Assembly (NCBI GenBank): GCA_026419775.2
Contig: JAOPGA020000552.1
Coordinates: forward strand, 1-64,000
DNA length: 64,000 bases
Reading direction: 5' to 3'
Source: Acrasis kona
Taxonomy: Eukaryota > Heterolobosea > Eutetramitea > Acrasida > Acrasidae
Below, piece after piece: positions 1 to 9,691 of this stretch (position 1 is the first letter of the stretch; every line of letters starts with the position of its first letter). The position numbers and the translations under genes are program-made. The notes beneath the pieces are model-generated. The model was not told the DNA's origin. It did not search any database and was given only the letters and a program-made list of their open reading frames with translations.

Positions 1-325
1 CCAGGATAATCTGAAACCTGGCTTTGTTATTCGAGGCATTTTTAAATTTTGGGGAGCGCCATATTATTTGACGCAGCGAGGAATTGAAGGAAGCGAAGAA
101 ATGTCAGAGTTGCCGGAAGACTGGAAGAGGTCCATTTATGCTAGTATGCTAGGATATGTTAGTATGGACACTTTCAAGCGATTCAACAAGCACTTTAGAG
201 TTCTCAAGCCTCTCTCTGTTCTCCGAAAAATCTCTACAATACTCATGGAAACTTCCCGTTCCATTTGGACCGCTCGATGTGTTTACAAGGCAAACTGTGA
301 ACACGAGCAATCACCTTCCCGGTGA
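1..325 (+). CDS. Partial ORF, possible retroelement C-terminus
   Basis: The reading frame starting at base 2 is open from the window edge to a TGA at 323-325, giving about 107 residues with no start inside the window. The last 60 residues contain a basic segment ending IWTARCVYK, which resembles the W-x-x-R-C pattern often found near the C-terminus of LINE-type reverse transcriptase proteins. No catalytic motif is visible, so this is only a suggestion; it could equally be the 3' end of an unrelated host gene. It lies about 190 bp left of a piggyBac element, in a region otherwise made of transposon remains, which makes a mobile-element origin plausible. Confidence 0.25.
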   Translation, partial: QDNLKPGFVIRGIFKFWGAPYYLTQRGIEGSEEMSELPEDWKRSIYASMLGYVSMDTFKRFNKHFRVLKPLSVLRKISTILMETSRSIWTARCVYKANCEHEQSPSR

Positions 326-513
326 TTTGTATATATAATTTTTTGTGTAAGGTAACTCATCAATAACTATTGACGGGGGTTGTAAAACTACCAATAAACT
401 TTCAGGCTTATCCCTGTTTTCTAAAAAAAGTATCTATAGTTCTTTTTTCTGTATTATTAAAAGGGAAAGTGTTCTCACCAACAAGTGTGTACACAGCATC
501 AGAGATGACAAAA

Positions 514-553
514 TTAACCCCTACAAAACCATAGGAGAGACCCGGGAAAACTT
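514..553 (+). repeat. piggyBac left end: TTAA plus terminal inverted repeat
   Basis: TTAA at 514-517 is followed by CCCCTAC (518-524) and, after a spacer, by CCCGGGAAAAC (541-551). The first seven bases match the other element end in inverted orientation, and the second block matches CCCGGAAAAC there at nearly the same distance. This two-block layout, a short terminal repeat plus a subterminal repeat, is typical of piggyBac ends. Confidence 0.8.
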
Positions 554-695
554 TATTTTGTAACGACCAATATGGGTTTGTTTATCCCTCAGTCTAATTT
601 TAATTTAATATTTTGAGAGATATCCCGACGATTACAACCCACACAATGATTTTGACAAACACATAGAACATCGTAGAACTCATATAAAAAATATT

Positions 696-1397
696 TTAAT
701 TCATCAATCTTTTAATACACGTCTCTAAACTTCCATCATAACTCACAGTGTCAACCAACACACTATTCATATGTGCTTTCAGTTCATTTAATACTACATC
801 CTCTTCAGGAACTGCTTCAAATAACTCTGCTATAGTTATTTCAAGTAAAATGTATACAATGCGTTTTGTTCCTTTATACGATAATGCTTGCTTTAGTTCG
901 TACCGAAAGAAATCATTTTCGTCCTCAAAGCATCTAGTTAAACAACCAGCATAAAGTAGTACAATTAATGTTGGTGACTCTTTAATGGCGCTTGTTACGG
1001 TATCCATCAAATTATCTCCATTTTCAATGCGATGTACATCACACCACGTACTGCCTTTTTCGATTTGTTCCATTTGTAGATACACAGACGATGCAAATGC
1101 ACACCCAACAGGAATGTTTCCTGACCTCCATCTATATAAAATGATTCTTTTAATGTTTGGAGGGTTATTAAATTCTGGTTGTTTGTAGTCACAGCTCTTT
1201 TCATGACAGTATACAGTATTTTTTTTATGTGCTTTGTATCTACATCCATTCAAATAATGTTGACAATAGAAGTATGTTGTATCACCTTTTGTAGATGTTT
1301 TGCGTTGAATGCCTTTAGTACGCGCCTTTTTTGTTGAATGCTGGGGGGTGTTGGTTGGTTGTTGTTGTTCAGTGTCGCTTGATTGTTGTGCGGGCAT
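696..1397 (-). CDS. Zinc-finger plus TIR-domain protein carried by the piggyBac element
   Basis: This 233-residue protein starts at an ATG (1395-1397). Residues 1-35 are a Gln/Thr-rich, basic tail. Residues 42-71 hold four Cys (45, 52, 64, 69) with a GCRYKAH core, resembling the FLYWCH/WRKY-like fingers common in transposase N-termini. Residues about 82-195 read as a TIR domain: a first strand with IILYRW, a strand ending TWCDV (117-121), a BB-loop-like RIENGDNL, helix SAIKES, strand LIVLLYA, then FRYELKQAL with Glu167 where enzymatic TIRs carry their catalytic Glu, and final strand RIVYILL. Enzymatic TIR domains cleave NAD+; others act as adaptors, and which applies here is unknown. The gene lies inside the transposon, 110 bp downstream of the transposase stop and on the same strand, so it looks like cargo or an accessory gene. 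The TIR call is from pattern only, without alignment. Confidence 0.7.
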   Translation of the reverse strand: MPAQQSSDTEQQQPTNTPQHSTKKARTKGIQRKTSTKGDTTYFYCQHYLNGCRYKAHKKNTVYCHEKSCDYKQPEFNNPPNIKRIILYRWRSGNIPVGCAFASSVYLQMEQIEKGSTWCDVHRIENGDNLMDTVTSAIKESPTLIVLLYAGCLTRCFEDENDFFRYELKQALSYKGTKRIVYILLEITIAELFEAVPEEDVVLNELKAHMNSVLVDTVSYDGSLETCIKRLMN

Positions 1398-1506
1398 GAT
1401 GTTTTTTTTGTGGTTGGGTAATAAATTTGATGATCAACCAAGATAAAATTGATGATTTTTGATGATTTATAATGATGGAATTTACAACAATACAAGGATA
1501 TGTTTA

Positions 1507-3945
1507 TTATGCAGAATCAGAACCCTCAATAGTTAGTTGTGGCTGTTCTATTTCCTCTTGTGCTTCTAAGACCCTATCCCTAGTTTGCTCTAAAGTAATA
1601 TCTCCAGTGTCATTCTCATTTGCATCTGGTATGTTTGCAGCAAGAACATGTTCTCTATGATAGTGCTCAAAACATTTTTTATGTAACCATACACCACACC
1701 TCTGGCATTTGTGAGAACATGAACTATTTTTTTTACAATAGAAACAGCTTTTCTTCCTTTGATTACTTTTGATTAGATTGTGCTGCACTCTGGATTGTCT
1801 AACTCTTGCATTATGTTCAGTGGAGACATCAACAGTTAATTTATGAAGGAAACTCAATTGTGTAAACTGTCTCTTTTTATCCAACTGTGCTCCTTCTCTC
1901 ATAATGAGATATGCATTCACAATACATGCTTTCAAGGCCATGAAGAAATATGCTCTGGTCCACTTTGTATTTCTGTGAGGGTGTGGATAGTAGTTACCAA
2001 TTTTTGCATCAGAACAATCAACACACTGCATACAGTAGTTGTAAATAGTTTGGACATCTAAAACATTCTTTGAATTATTGATCACTGATGGAGTAACAAA
2101 ATTGGTCAAAAAGTTGACAAGCTTGTTATCTACTAGAGAAATAGCACTCACTTTCTGGTCAGGGCTTGATCTCCAACTAGAACCTCTGTCATTACCATTG
2201 TTGGCGCCAGACTTCTTAACTTCATTGGTCAAATTTTTTGCCTCATTGATCAAAGGATTGAATAACCATGATGGTCTGTTTGATNTGACAGTTGACACAG
2301 AATATACATTAGGAAACTCTTCATTAATCTTGTTAACTAAATTCAAACTACCATAGTAATTATCAGTACCCAACAAGAATTTTTTGTCCTTTGGCAGTTT
2401 CTGTAGTTGGTTGGTAACAATAGAAGTTGTGTCTGTATCTTCTGATGACTTTGATCCTTTGTATAACCAAAAGTTATAAACATAACCCAATTTATCAGAA
2501 AGAGCATAAAACTTTAAACCATACTTGATTGGTTTGTTGGGCATAAATATTCTAAAGGCACAGATACCTGTGAACTTGGCCATCATCTCATCAACACTTA
2601 TAATTTCATATGGCCTCCAGAACTTTTGAAAAGCTTTATTGAAATGGTCCTCTATCCACTCTTGATCAAAATGCAGAAATTTATGTACAAGTAACCACTT
2701 ATTTTTAGACATCAAATGTTTGATGTTGGGATTCCCATAATGGAGACTACCTGGTGGTGTCTCTTGCCAGTAGTTATTATGTTCAGGATAAGGTTGAATT
2801 CCCATTACTATACAACAAGCAATATAACACCAAAACATTTTCTTGGTTATAACTTCTGGGGGTTTGAAATCTTGTGGGAGACTCTCTTTCCACTGCTTAA
2901 ATGAGATGTATGGAAGTGGAGCAAACAATGTAGGATTCTCTTGCTCTGCAGTTCTCTCTTGCTGGTAATTCTCCATCTCTATGCCATAGTTCTCATCTTC
3001 CTCTTCTTGCTCTTGTTGTACATTAGCCTGTTCTTGCAACTGCTGAGCTCTCTCTTGTGCAGTTTGTGTTGATTCAGAGACCTTGAATATGGTAATGACT
3101 CTCGGCTTTTTGAATGCTCCTTCTTGTCTGTCCCTCTTTTGCTTTTCCCTAAATTGTGCTCTTTGTGTTTTGATTGTAAGGGTGTTGTTGTATGCTGCAT
3201 ACATATTAGACATATACAGAAAATGGTCTTCAGCATCTTGATTTATAAACAACTTCAAATGATCAAGAGCAGTTTTGCACTTGATTGGGACACCCTGTGG
3301 CCCAAAATCCTCATCTGCTTGTTGGTTATACTTGATACCAAAATCTGTCTTGATTTTTTCTTGTCCCCACTTTTGAAACTCTTCCTCTGTCCTAACTCTA
3401 TTTTGACAAACTGTAGGATCACATGCACATGCAGAAGTACAAACAACTTTAGAGTTTGCACATATACAACCTTTGCAAGTACATGATGCTCTTGTACAAC
3501 AGATTTGTTTTGGTTGTGTTGAAGCTGATGCTGATGTTGATGCATTAGAATTAGATTGTTGGGCATTTTCTTCAAAAGTAGGTGTTTCACCAGGTGGGGC
3601 TCTATTTTTGCATAATTCTATTGTACATTTGCATTTTGTTGTACAATAGTGATTATCAGTTTTACAAACACAATTAATGCATTTACATTTTTTGTTAGTG
3701 CAAAATGATTTAATGTTTGGTTGTGGGGGTTGAGTGATTGGTTGGGTGACTTCTTCTACTTCATCAAAGTTGTCATCTGGATTATCTGAATTGGCCAAGA
3801 TTAAGTATTGTTCTTGGATTGGTGTTAATTCCTCAATATCATGTTCCAATCCCTCTATTTCCATATACACCCTTTGTATAATATCACCAAGATCTAATTC
3901 ATTTCCATCAGGATTCTGGCTTTGAACATAATTAGCAATTGACAT
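1507..3945 (-). CDS. piggyBac-family transposase with N-terminal CXC-like Cys clusters
   Basis: An 812-residue cut-and-paste transposase. The catalytic core shows the piggyBac signatures: SVDEMMAKFTG with Asp452, FRIFMPNKPIKYG, LLGTDNYYGS with Asp528, and CVDCSD (Asp643 or 646) followed by RNTKW and a hydrophobic helix. The C-terminal segment has Cys/His spacing CFYC...CSHKCQRCG...HKKC, the cross-brace finger that binds element ends in this family. Unusually, residues 82-114 and 149-182 are two tandem Cys-rich modules (CxCxxCxC...C...CxCxxxxC) resembling CXC/tesmin-TSO1 domains. An acidic Gln/Glu-rich linker follows (300-335). At about 810 residues it is longer than the insect piggyBac protein (about 600), and the extra length is this N-terminus. 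One unknown residue comes from the N at 2285. The ATG (3943-3945) is the first in the frame. Confidence 0.93.
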   Translation of the reverse strand: MSIANYVQSQNPDGNELDLGDIIQRVYMEIEGLEHDIEELTPIQEQYLILANSDNPDDNFDEVEEVTQPITQPPQPNIKSFCTNKKCKCINCVCKTDNHYCTTKCKCTIELCKNRAPPGETPTFEENAQQSNSNASTSASASTQPKQICCTRASCTCKGCICANSKVVCTSACACDPTVCQNRVRTEEEFQKWGQEKIKTDFGIKYNQQADEDFGPQGVPIKCKTALDHLKLFINQDAEDHFLYMSNMYAAYNNTLTIKTQRAQFREKQKRDRQEGAFKKPRVITIFKVSESTQTAQERAQQLQEQANVQQEQEEEDENYGIEMENYQQERTAEQENPTLFAPLPYISFKQWKESLPQDFKPPEVITKKMFWCYIACCIVMGIQPYPEHNNYWQETPPGSLHYGNPNIKHLMSKNKWLLVHKFLHFDQEWIEDHFNKAFQKFWRPYEIISVDEMMAKFTGICAFRIFMPNKPIKYGLKFYALSDKLGYVYNFWLYKGSKSSEDTDTTSIVTNQLQKLPKDKKFLLGTDNYYGSLNLVNKINEEFPNVYSVSTVXSNRPSWLFNPLINEAKNLTNEVKKSGANNGNDRGSSWRSSPDQKVSAISLVDNKLVNFLTNFVTPSVINNSKNVLDVQTIYNYCMQCVDCSDAKIGNYYPHPHRNTKWTRAYFFMALKACIVNAYLIMREGAQLDKKRQFTQLSFLHKLTVDVSTEHNARVRQSRVQHNLIKSNQRKKSCFYCKKNSSCSHKCQRCGVWLHKKCFEHYHREHVLAANIPDANENDTGDITLEQTRDRVLEAQEEIEQPQLTIEGSDSA

Positions 3946-4373
3946 TACTTGCTGCTGATATTGTCGTTCATCTCTTCTTCTTTTCCTCTCTTTCTCACCT
4001 TTTCTTTGTTTACCCCTAAATACAGTTAATGTTTCTTTAAAATTAATGAAGGGTGAATGCTGATAAGAATTAGATTACTGGCAACAGCAGCTAGCCTCTG
4101 TTCCACAACAACTCAATAGTATTATTAATACTAAAGTGCACGGAGTGTACGCCGGCATTCACGTATCTATCTACAACTGTACAAGTACACGGAGTAGTAG
4201 TATTACTTCACATCCGCTGAGCTTCATCATTCATCCATCTTTACCACCCTTCGTTGACGCGACGTACATACATATTGAATCAAGCCTTCAAGTTGTGCGG
4301 CGATTTCGAAAATGTTACAAAAAATATGAAACCAAATATATTCAAGTTCAACCGGTGCTTTCTTTATTTATTC

Positions 4374-4411
4374 GGTGTTTTCCGGGTGTTTCCGGGTAGG
4401 GTAGGGGTTAA
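4374..4411 (-). repeat. piggyBac right end: terminal inverted repeat plus TTAA
   Basis: Read on the minus strand, the end begins CCCCTACCCTACCCGG (4407 inwards) and then has CCCGGAAAAC about 20 bp in. TTAA follows at 4408-4411. The short CCCGGAAA unit occurs twice here and once at the left end. Confidence 0.8.
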
Positions 4412-4420
4412 CAGGTGCAT

Positions 4421-5253
4421 TTAAATCATCTGATAGGACTGGGTTGGTGCTGCTTTGAGTTCTTCTAGCCTTTTTCTGAAGACAATTTGCGTTCCAATTT
4501 GAGGGATGAGGTCAATGTCTTTCTCGGTCAACTTGACCAACACTTCACCATTAATTTCATTTGAAGAGAACGTTATTGTTAAACAAAACCTTAATATAAT
4601 ACTTACCAATGAGCTTTTTAAGTTTGCATGAACAAAGCCATTGTAGCACTTTATCATTGTCAACCTTGACCAGCTCTGTGTCATTTCCGCCCTCAATCCA
4701 CTTACAATGTGCCTGTTGCTCCAATATATCATCTTAGTCAAAGTCAACAAACTGCCTTTCTGCAGTATAGTGGTTCAATTGGTTGTCATGTCCAAACTTG
4801 TAACAGTTAGAATGTTTATTACAAAAATAAACTCACCTCATACGGTCTAATATCTGCAAAATAATACCAGTGGTTTGATACAGTGTTTGGCTGTTCTTTA
4901 CCAAGACCAGCAGTATATCCCCATTTAATACGAGAGCATAATATTTTAAATGACCAGTATCAATGAAATGACCCTGTCTTGGAAACTGCCCCTTGTTCCT
5001 CTTTCCGTAACAAAGAGGTAGCTGCACAACAACCACTGTGCCAACTTGAATGCTTATATGTAAGTGAATGTGTTATGTTACATTGTATTTACCTTTTACA
5101 AGCCCTCTTTGCAGCTTTTTGGATCCTGTTTAAAATAAGTTCAATTTGGCCTTTAACCAAGGCATTCTCTGCCACAATGTCACTAAGAGTTGCACTATTT
5201 ACACCTAGTACCAATGACCTGATACACCCTCGCACAGCTTCATTGGGTGTCAT
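4421..5253 (-). pseudogene. Broken SAM-domain gene
   Basis: A spliced minus-strand reading can be followed from ATG 5253. Exon 1 (5253-5093, starting MTPNEAVRGC) ends at a GT donor. Exon 2 starts after a CACAG acceptor (near 5041) and runs to a GTGAGT donor near 4838; exon 3 follows a TTACAAG acceptor. Joined, the frame reads through an in-frame TGA (exon 2, ...GSFH*YWSF) and an in-frame TAA (exon 3, ...VDFD*DDIL). It ends in a C-terminal SAM domain: DKVLQWLCSCKLKKLI, then FSSNEINGEVLVKLTEKD, IGTQIVFRKRLEELK. The two SAM halves are in different frames and no canonical intron reconciles them without removing conserved residues. SAM domains mediate protein or RNA binding, but this copy is probably dead. 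Its stop (4421-4423) is 10 bp from the transposon insertion. Confidence 0.6.
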
Positions 5254-5308
5254 TTTTATTGTATGTTAATATCATAATAACTATCAATTTGACGTTGATA
5301 ATACAATT

Positions 5309-7240
5309 CCCGATACGAATATTTGAGCTTCCTAAGTATAATGGCTCAGGAAAAAATCAAAAATCGTTGAGCTTGAGTTTGGATCGAAATTATTTTTTGA
5401 TTTTTTTCTGGAGTAATATATGTCAAAAAGCTCAAATATGCGTATCTGGAGTTTCTGTAACTAGTTTTTCAACTTCAGCATAAGTTAACATAAGTCACTT
5501 TTAAAATCCCCGATCCGAGTATATGAGCTTCTCAAGCGTTCTATCTCAATAAATAATTATAAATCGAAGTTTGGGTTTGGGTCGAAATTATTTTTTGATT
5601 TCTTTTCTAGAAAAATATAGGTCAAAATGGTCAAGTATGCGTATCTGGAGTTTCTGTTGCTAGCTTTTCAACATTATCTTTTTGTCGGCGAAAGTCGATT
5701 TTTAAATTCCCGATACAAATATTTGAGCTCTTTAAGCATACTAGCATAAGAAAAAAATCAAAAATCAAAAAACTTGGGTTTGGATCGATGTAAAATTTTA
5801 ATTTTTTTATGGAGAAATATAGGTCAATAAGCTCGAATATACGTATTCGGAGTTTTCGTCCCTCGCTTCTCAACTTCATTTTAGAGTCAGTGAGAGTTGA
5901 TTTTTAAATTCCCGATACGAATATTTGAGCTTATAAAGCATAATAGCTCAAGAAAAAAATCAAAAATCATAAAGTTTGGGTTTGAGTGAGATTCAAATTT
6001 TAATTTTTTTCCTGGGTAACATAAATTTAATCGCTCAAATATACGTATTGGGAGTTTTCGTCGTTGAGATTTCAACTTCGTTTTTGTGTCAGGGAAAGTT
6101 GATTCTTAAATTCCCGATACGAATATTTGAGCTTCCTAAGTATAATGACTCAAGAAAAAATCAAAAATCGTTAAGCTCGGTTTGGGTAGAAATTAATTTT
6201 TGATTTTTTCTTGAGTAATATAGTTTAAAATGCTCGAATAAACGTATTCGGAATTTTTGTCTCCAGGTTTCCAACTTTACCTTTGAGTCAGTGAGAGTTA
6301 ATTCTTAAATTCCCGATACGTATATTTGAGCTTATAAAGCATAATAGCTTAAGAAAAAATCAAAAATCAATAAATTTGGGTTTGAGTCAAAACTAAATTT
6401 TAACTTTTTTCCTGGGGGATATAGTGTAAGACGCCCAAAAATACATATTCGGAGTTTTCGCCCTTGGCTTTGCAACTTCACCTTCGAGTTAACGAAAGTC
6501 GATTCTTAAATTCCCTATACAAATATTTGAGCTTCCTAAGTATAATGACTCAGGAAAAAATCAAAAATCATCAAGCTTGGGTTTGGGTCGAGATTGATTT
6601 TTGATTTTTTTCTGGAGTAATATAGGTTAAAACGATCAAAATTGCGTATCTGGAATTTTCTTCCCTACGTTTTCAACTTCACCTTTGAGCCAGCGAAAGT
6701 CGATTCTTAAATTTCCGATACGAATATTTGAGCTTCTTGAGTGGTCTAGTTTAAGAAAAAATTGAAAATTGATATGCTTGGGTTTGGGTCGATTTTTTTT
6801 TGTTTAGAGCTCTATTACGAATAAGAAGCTTAAATATTCGTAACCGAAGTTTAATGTCAGATTGATTATAGCAAAATTAAAACTCCGAACACGAATATTT
6901 GAGCATTCTGACCTATATTCCAACAGAAAATAATAAAAAATCGATTTTGTTACAAACCCTAACTTTTCGATTTTTAATTTTTTTATGAGCTATTCAGCTT
7001 AATAAGCTCAAATATACGTATCGTGAATTTAAGAGACAACTCTCACTGACTCAAAGGTGAATTTGAAAACCTAGGGACGAAAACTCCAAATATATTTAAA
7101 TTCTAACCTATATTTCTTCAGAAAAAATCAAAAGTTAATTTCGATATTTAATTTATGCTGAAGATGAAAAGCTAGTAACTAGATACGCGTGTCTGGGCAT
7201 TCTGACCTCAACAAAGGCTATGTTGCTCTTTTTTGTAGCT
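5309..7240. repeat. Tandem array of about 200-bp units, each an imperfect hairpin
   Basis: The core cgatacgaatatttgagct recurs with small changes at about 5311, 5511, 5711, 5913, 6115, 6314, 6515 and 6716, a spacing of 199-202 bp. A ninth diverged copy starts near 6886. Each unit also contains, about 120 bp later, an inverted version of the core (for example agctcaaatatgcgtatc near 5430), flanking inverted AAAATCAAAAATCG-like arms, so a single unit could fold on itself. After about 6960 the sequence runs in the opposite orientation: the 7021-7110 segment is the reverse complement of the spacer between units. Short ORFs here share IRIFEL-like peptides only because they translate the repeat; none looks like a gene. 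Confidence 0.85.
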
Positions 7241-8225
7241 TTCTACTGTATAGTTAGTTTTTAACAAGCCCCGAAGCGATCAAGAAGTAGACATTAATAT
7301 ATTCCTGGTATAAACACAGATGTTCAAAGACAAAGACAAAAAAGAAGCACCAATATAAACAGACCTTGTGTACTCTAGAATTCTTGAATTTTTTTACATT
7401 TTACAAAACCGTTAGCTTTATCTCGCTCTCACAACCCGACATCCAACCACTCCATTGTATCACCAACCAAAAAATCCAGAACATGAGCCGATGCAAAAGC
7501 AAATTCTGCAAAACTCTAAAAATCGCTTGCCCATTTCACAATTATACCTGTGACATCCAACGGCCCACCCTTCAAACCGCCGGGCTCCTACACCCAACCC
7601 CCATTTCCTTTCCCCCAATTCCAAACCCCAAAATCCAACACCCCCTAAAAGAAACACATCAATGTCCTGGAAAACCTACGCCCCGCTTACATTGATGTTA
7701 CGCATGCTCCAAATACAATTAGTTTGCCGTCACCGGAGTAGTGTAATAAGTAAACCTTTCTTGCTTGTAATAAAATTACTGTTTATATTTCTAGGAGTTA
7801 TTTGTCCCTATGTTTAAACTATTCACAATTCTGCCATTAGGGAAAAAAGGTTTGTCTCCTTTGTCCGTTTCTTTTATTTCTAGGTTGTATGTTTTGCACA
7901 ATTTATTCAACATGTACCAGTCATTCTTTACAATAAAGAAACAATCGCTAACTTTGGTAACTTTTTGGCTTCTTGGTTGCTAATAACTTATGACCTAATA
8001 AAGAGAATAAATAAAGCCCATATTTGCCTTACATAATAAGTAATGGCCCAACCTTTAAGCATTCTTGTACAAACAGGACTTTTCAATCAAAGCTCTCAAG
8101 CAGTGGCGCAAAAAGAATGAAAAGCAAACATTTAAGTAGAGCATCAAGGATCTCGCGCTTGGCTTTTACGAGGATGAAAACTTCCAAGAGGCCTACAAAT
8201 TTATCAATCAACTCACAGTTGAAGT
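7241..8225. other. No convincing gene; includes a C-rich patch
   Basis: Between the satellite array and the transposase relic no gene can be supported. Bases 7430-7690 stand out for C-rich plus-strand composition in an AT-rich neighbourhood and carry a 71-residue ATG-initiated frame at 7482 (Cys- and Pro-rich) that I do not recognise. Around 8060-8220 the plus strand has a short stretch reading like protein (ALGFYEDENFQEAYKF) but with stops, probably another relic. Confidence 0.4.
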
Positions 8226-9624
8226 TTAAAATTGAGTTGTTTCAAGCTCTAATAGAACTGCTTCAATCTCAGAGAGACAGTCAGTTATAACAGTGACATT
8301 TTGACTATCTCTAGAGCGCCTTAAAGCTTGGAGTAATCCATACAATTCTGCTCTATAGTTGTTATAACTGACAAGTGCAAAGTTACTATTTATGCCAGTC
8401 TACTTGGTTACACTAGTATGGATGTAGTTAAGCGTTTTTCTAGTAAGATACCAGTCAAAAAGCCACTCCAAGTGTTGGTTCCCTGTCGCTTCATCTCTCT
8501 CAGGTTGATCTGCGATAATTAAATGCAGAACTGGACGAACCAACACATCCATCTTTAAATCAGCATGATAAACTACAATTCCATTATAAAAGCTCTTAGG
8601 GTTATCAACAGCTCTATGCGCAAACTCATGTAAGTTTAAATTGTTTGATCCAGTATTTTACTCTTCATCTTCTCTCTGTATTTATGATATGAATATATCA
8701 TAATAACCCCTATACGCACTTTTGGAACAACCAACGTTCCTTGATTTATTAAAGTGATCAGAGAACCAGTTCACTAGTAACAATAAAGCCCCATCATCGC
8801 AATGCATTTTCAACAATTTTTGGTAGTGTTCAGTGTTATATACATGATGCACCTTTGTTGATGGTTTTGGAATAAATTGCAACTCTCTGATAGTTGTAGT
8901 ATCGCTGAATATTTGGGCAATATTTTCTTCAAGAGGATAGTATGTTACCTCTTTGTTATTAATCTCATACTTTTGGCAGTCAATCTTTGAGAACTTCATA
9001 TTATCCTCTATTCTTGTGTAATTGCGATGGTTTTGAATGGAGAGCTGGGAATATTAACATCATCCTCTTTGTTAACAGCTTCATGTACCTCTTTCAATTT
9101 GATTATGTCATCTTGTGTAAACTCATTATCTCGGTAGAATCTATATATATGCCCGAGTCCTTTTAATGTACTTGTATAAGGAAGAATACCATTTGCTTTT
9201 GGAGCATGAACTTTCTGATAATCCCTTTTGGTAGCTGCTAAGATACTGTACAATCGATCCCAAAAGTACATCAGGATCTCGGTTACAAGCATTGTTCGCG
9301 TCCGTTTTTAATGTGGGGTAGCGCTTTTTATTATCATGAATTACATTCTTGATGTGAGCTGTGACAGGGTATTCTTGATGGTGGCTGAATGAATTGCATG
9401 ACGGGCAAACAAACAATTTTTGTCTACATTTGAGACAGATGAAATTACTGCGCTCATCATCATTTTTGGTGACATCAACTATCAGACCACCACATTTGTC
9501 ATCTCCGTCGACTCTTTTACATGTCAAAATATTGATTAGAAGCTCGTTGTTGTATATTATTGTCTTGACGGCGTCTAATAATTCGGTTATCATCAGAATC
9601 TATATCTTCGCTGCTGTCACTCAT
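8226..9624 (-). pseudogene. Degenerate TNP2-like transposase with RNase H-like tail
   Basis: Pieces in two frames on the minus strand form one decayed transposon protein. A start MSDSSEDIDS (ATG 9624) is followed, after a frame change, by a Cys-rich stretch (CxxC x2) at 9593-9300, then HAPKANGILPYTSTLKGLGH in another frame, then from about 9000 the original frame again. Diagnostic parts are VYNTEHYQKLLKM, LLVNWFSDHFNKSR, SAYRGYYDI, and after two stops FYNGIVV...RPVLHLIIADQPERDEATGNQ, matching the flow of TNP2 (CACTA-type) transposases. The frame then continues into an RNase H-like segment: YRAELYGLLQALRRS...VTVITDC, with the Glu and second Asp but without the first YTDGS Asp, and with one TAG. 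It has at least two frameshifts and three stops, so it is not functional. The TNP2 label is tentative. Confidence 0.5.
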
Positions 9625-9691
9625 CTCCTCTTGATTTACATCTTCCTGCTTTCTTTTCTTTTGATTTTGAGACCCTGCTATGTTGTTATAG

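Larger units (their letters stand above)
518..4407 (-). mobile_element. piggyBac-like DNA transposon, two genes
   Basis: The element is 3,890 bp long and flanked on both sides by TTAA (514-517 and 4408-4411), the target site that piggyBac transposases duplicate. Its outermost bases are CCCCTAC on the left and the reverse complement GTAGGGG on the right. A second shared block, CCCGG(G)AAAAC, lies about 20-23 bp inside each end. Inside are a transposase gene (1507-3945) and a second gene (696-1397), both on the minus strand. Apart from one ambiguous base (N at 2285) the transposase frame is uninterrupted, so the copy looks young. The right end lies 10 bp beyond the stop codon of a broken SAM-domain gene. 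Confidence 0.88.

Noticed and set aside
4560-4605. 17-nt GTAAGT...TTAAG segment as an intron in the SAM-domain gene
   Set aside because: Its length does not restore frame between the two SAM halves, so a decayed frame is simpler.
5247-6203. Several short ORFs sharing IRIFEL peptides
   Set aside because: They translate the 200-bp satellite units in different frames and orientations.
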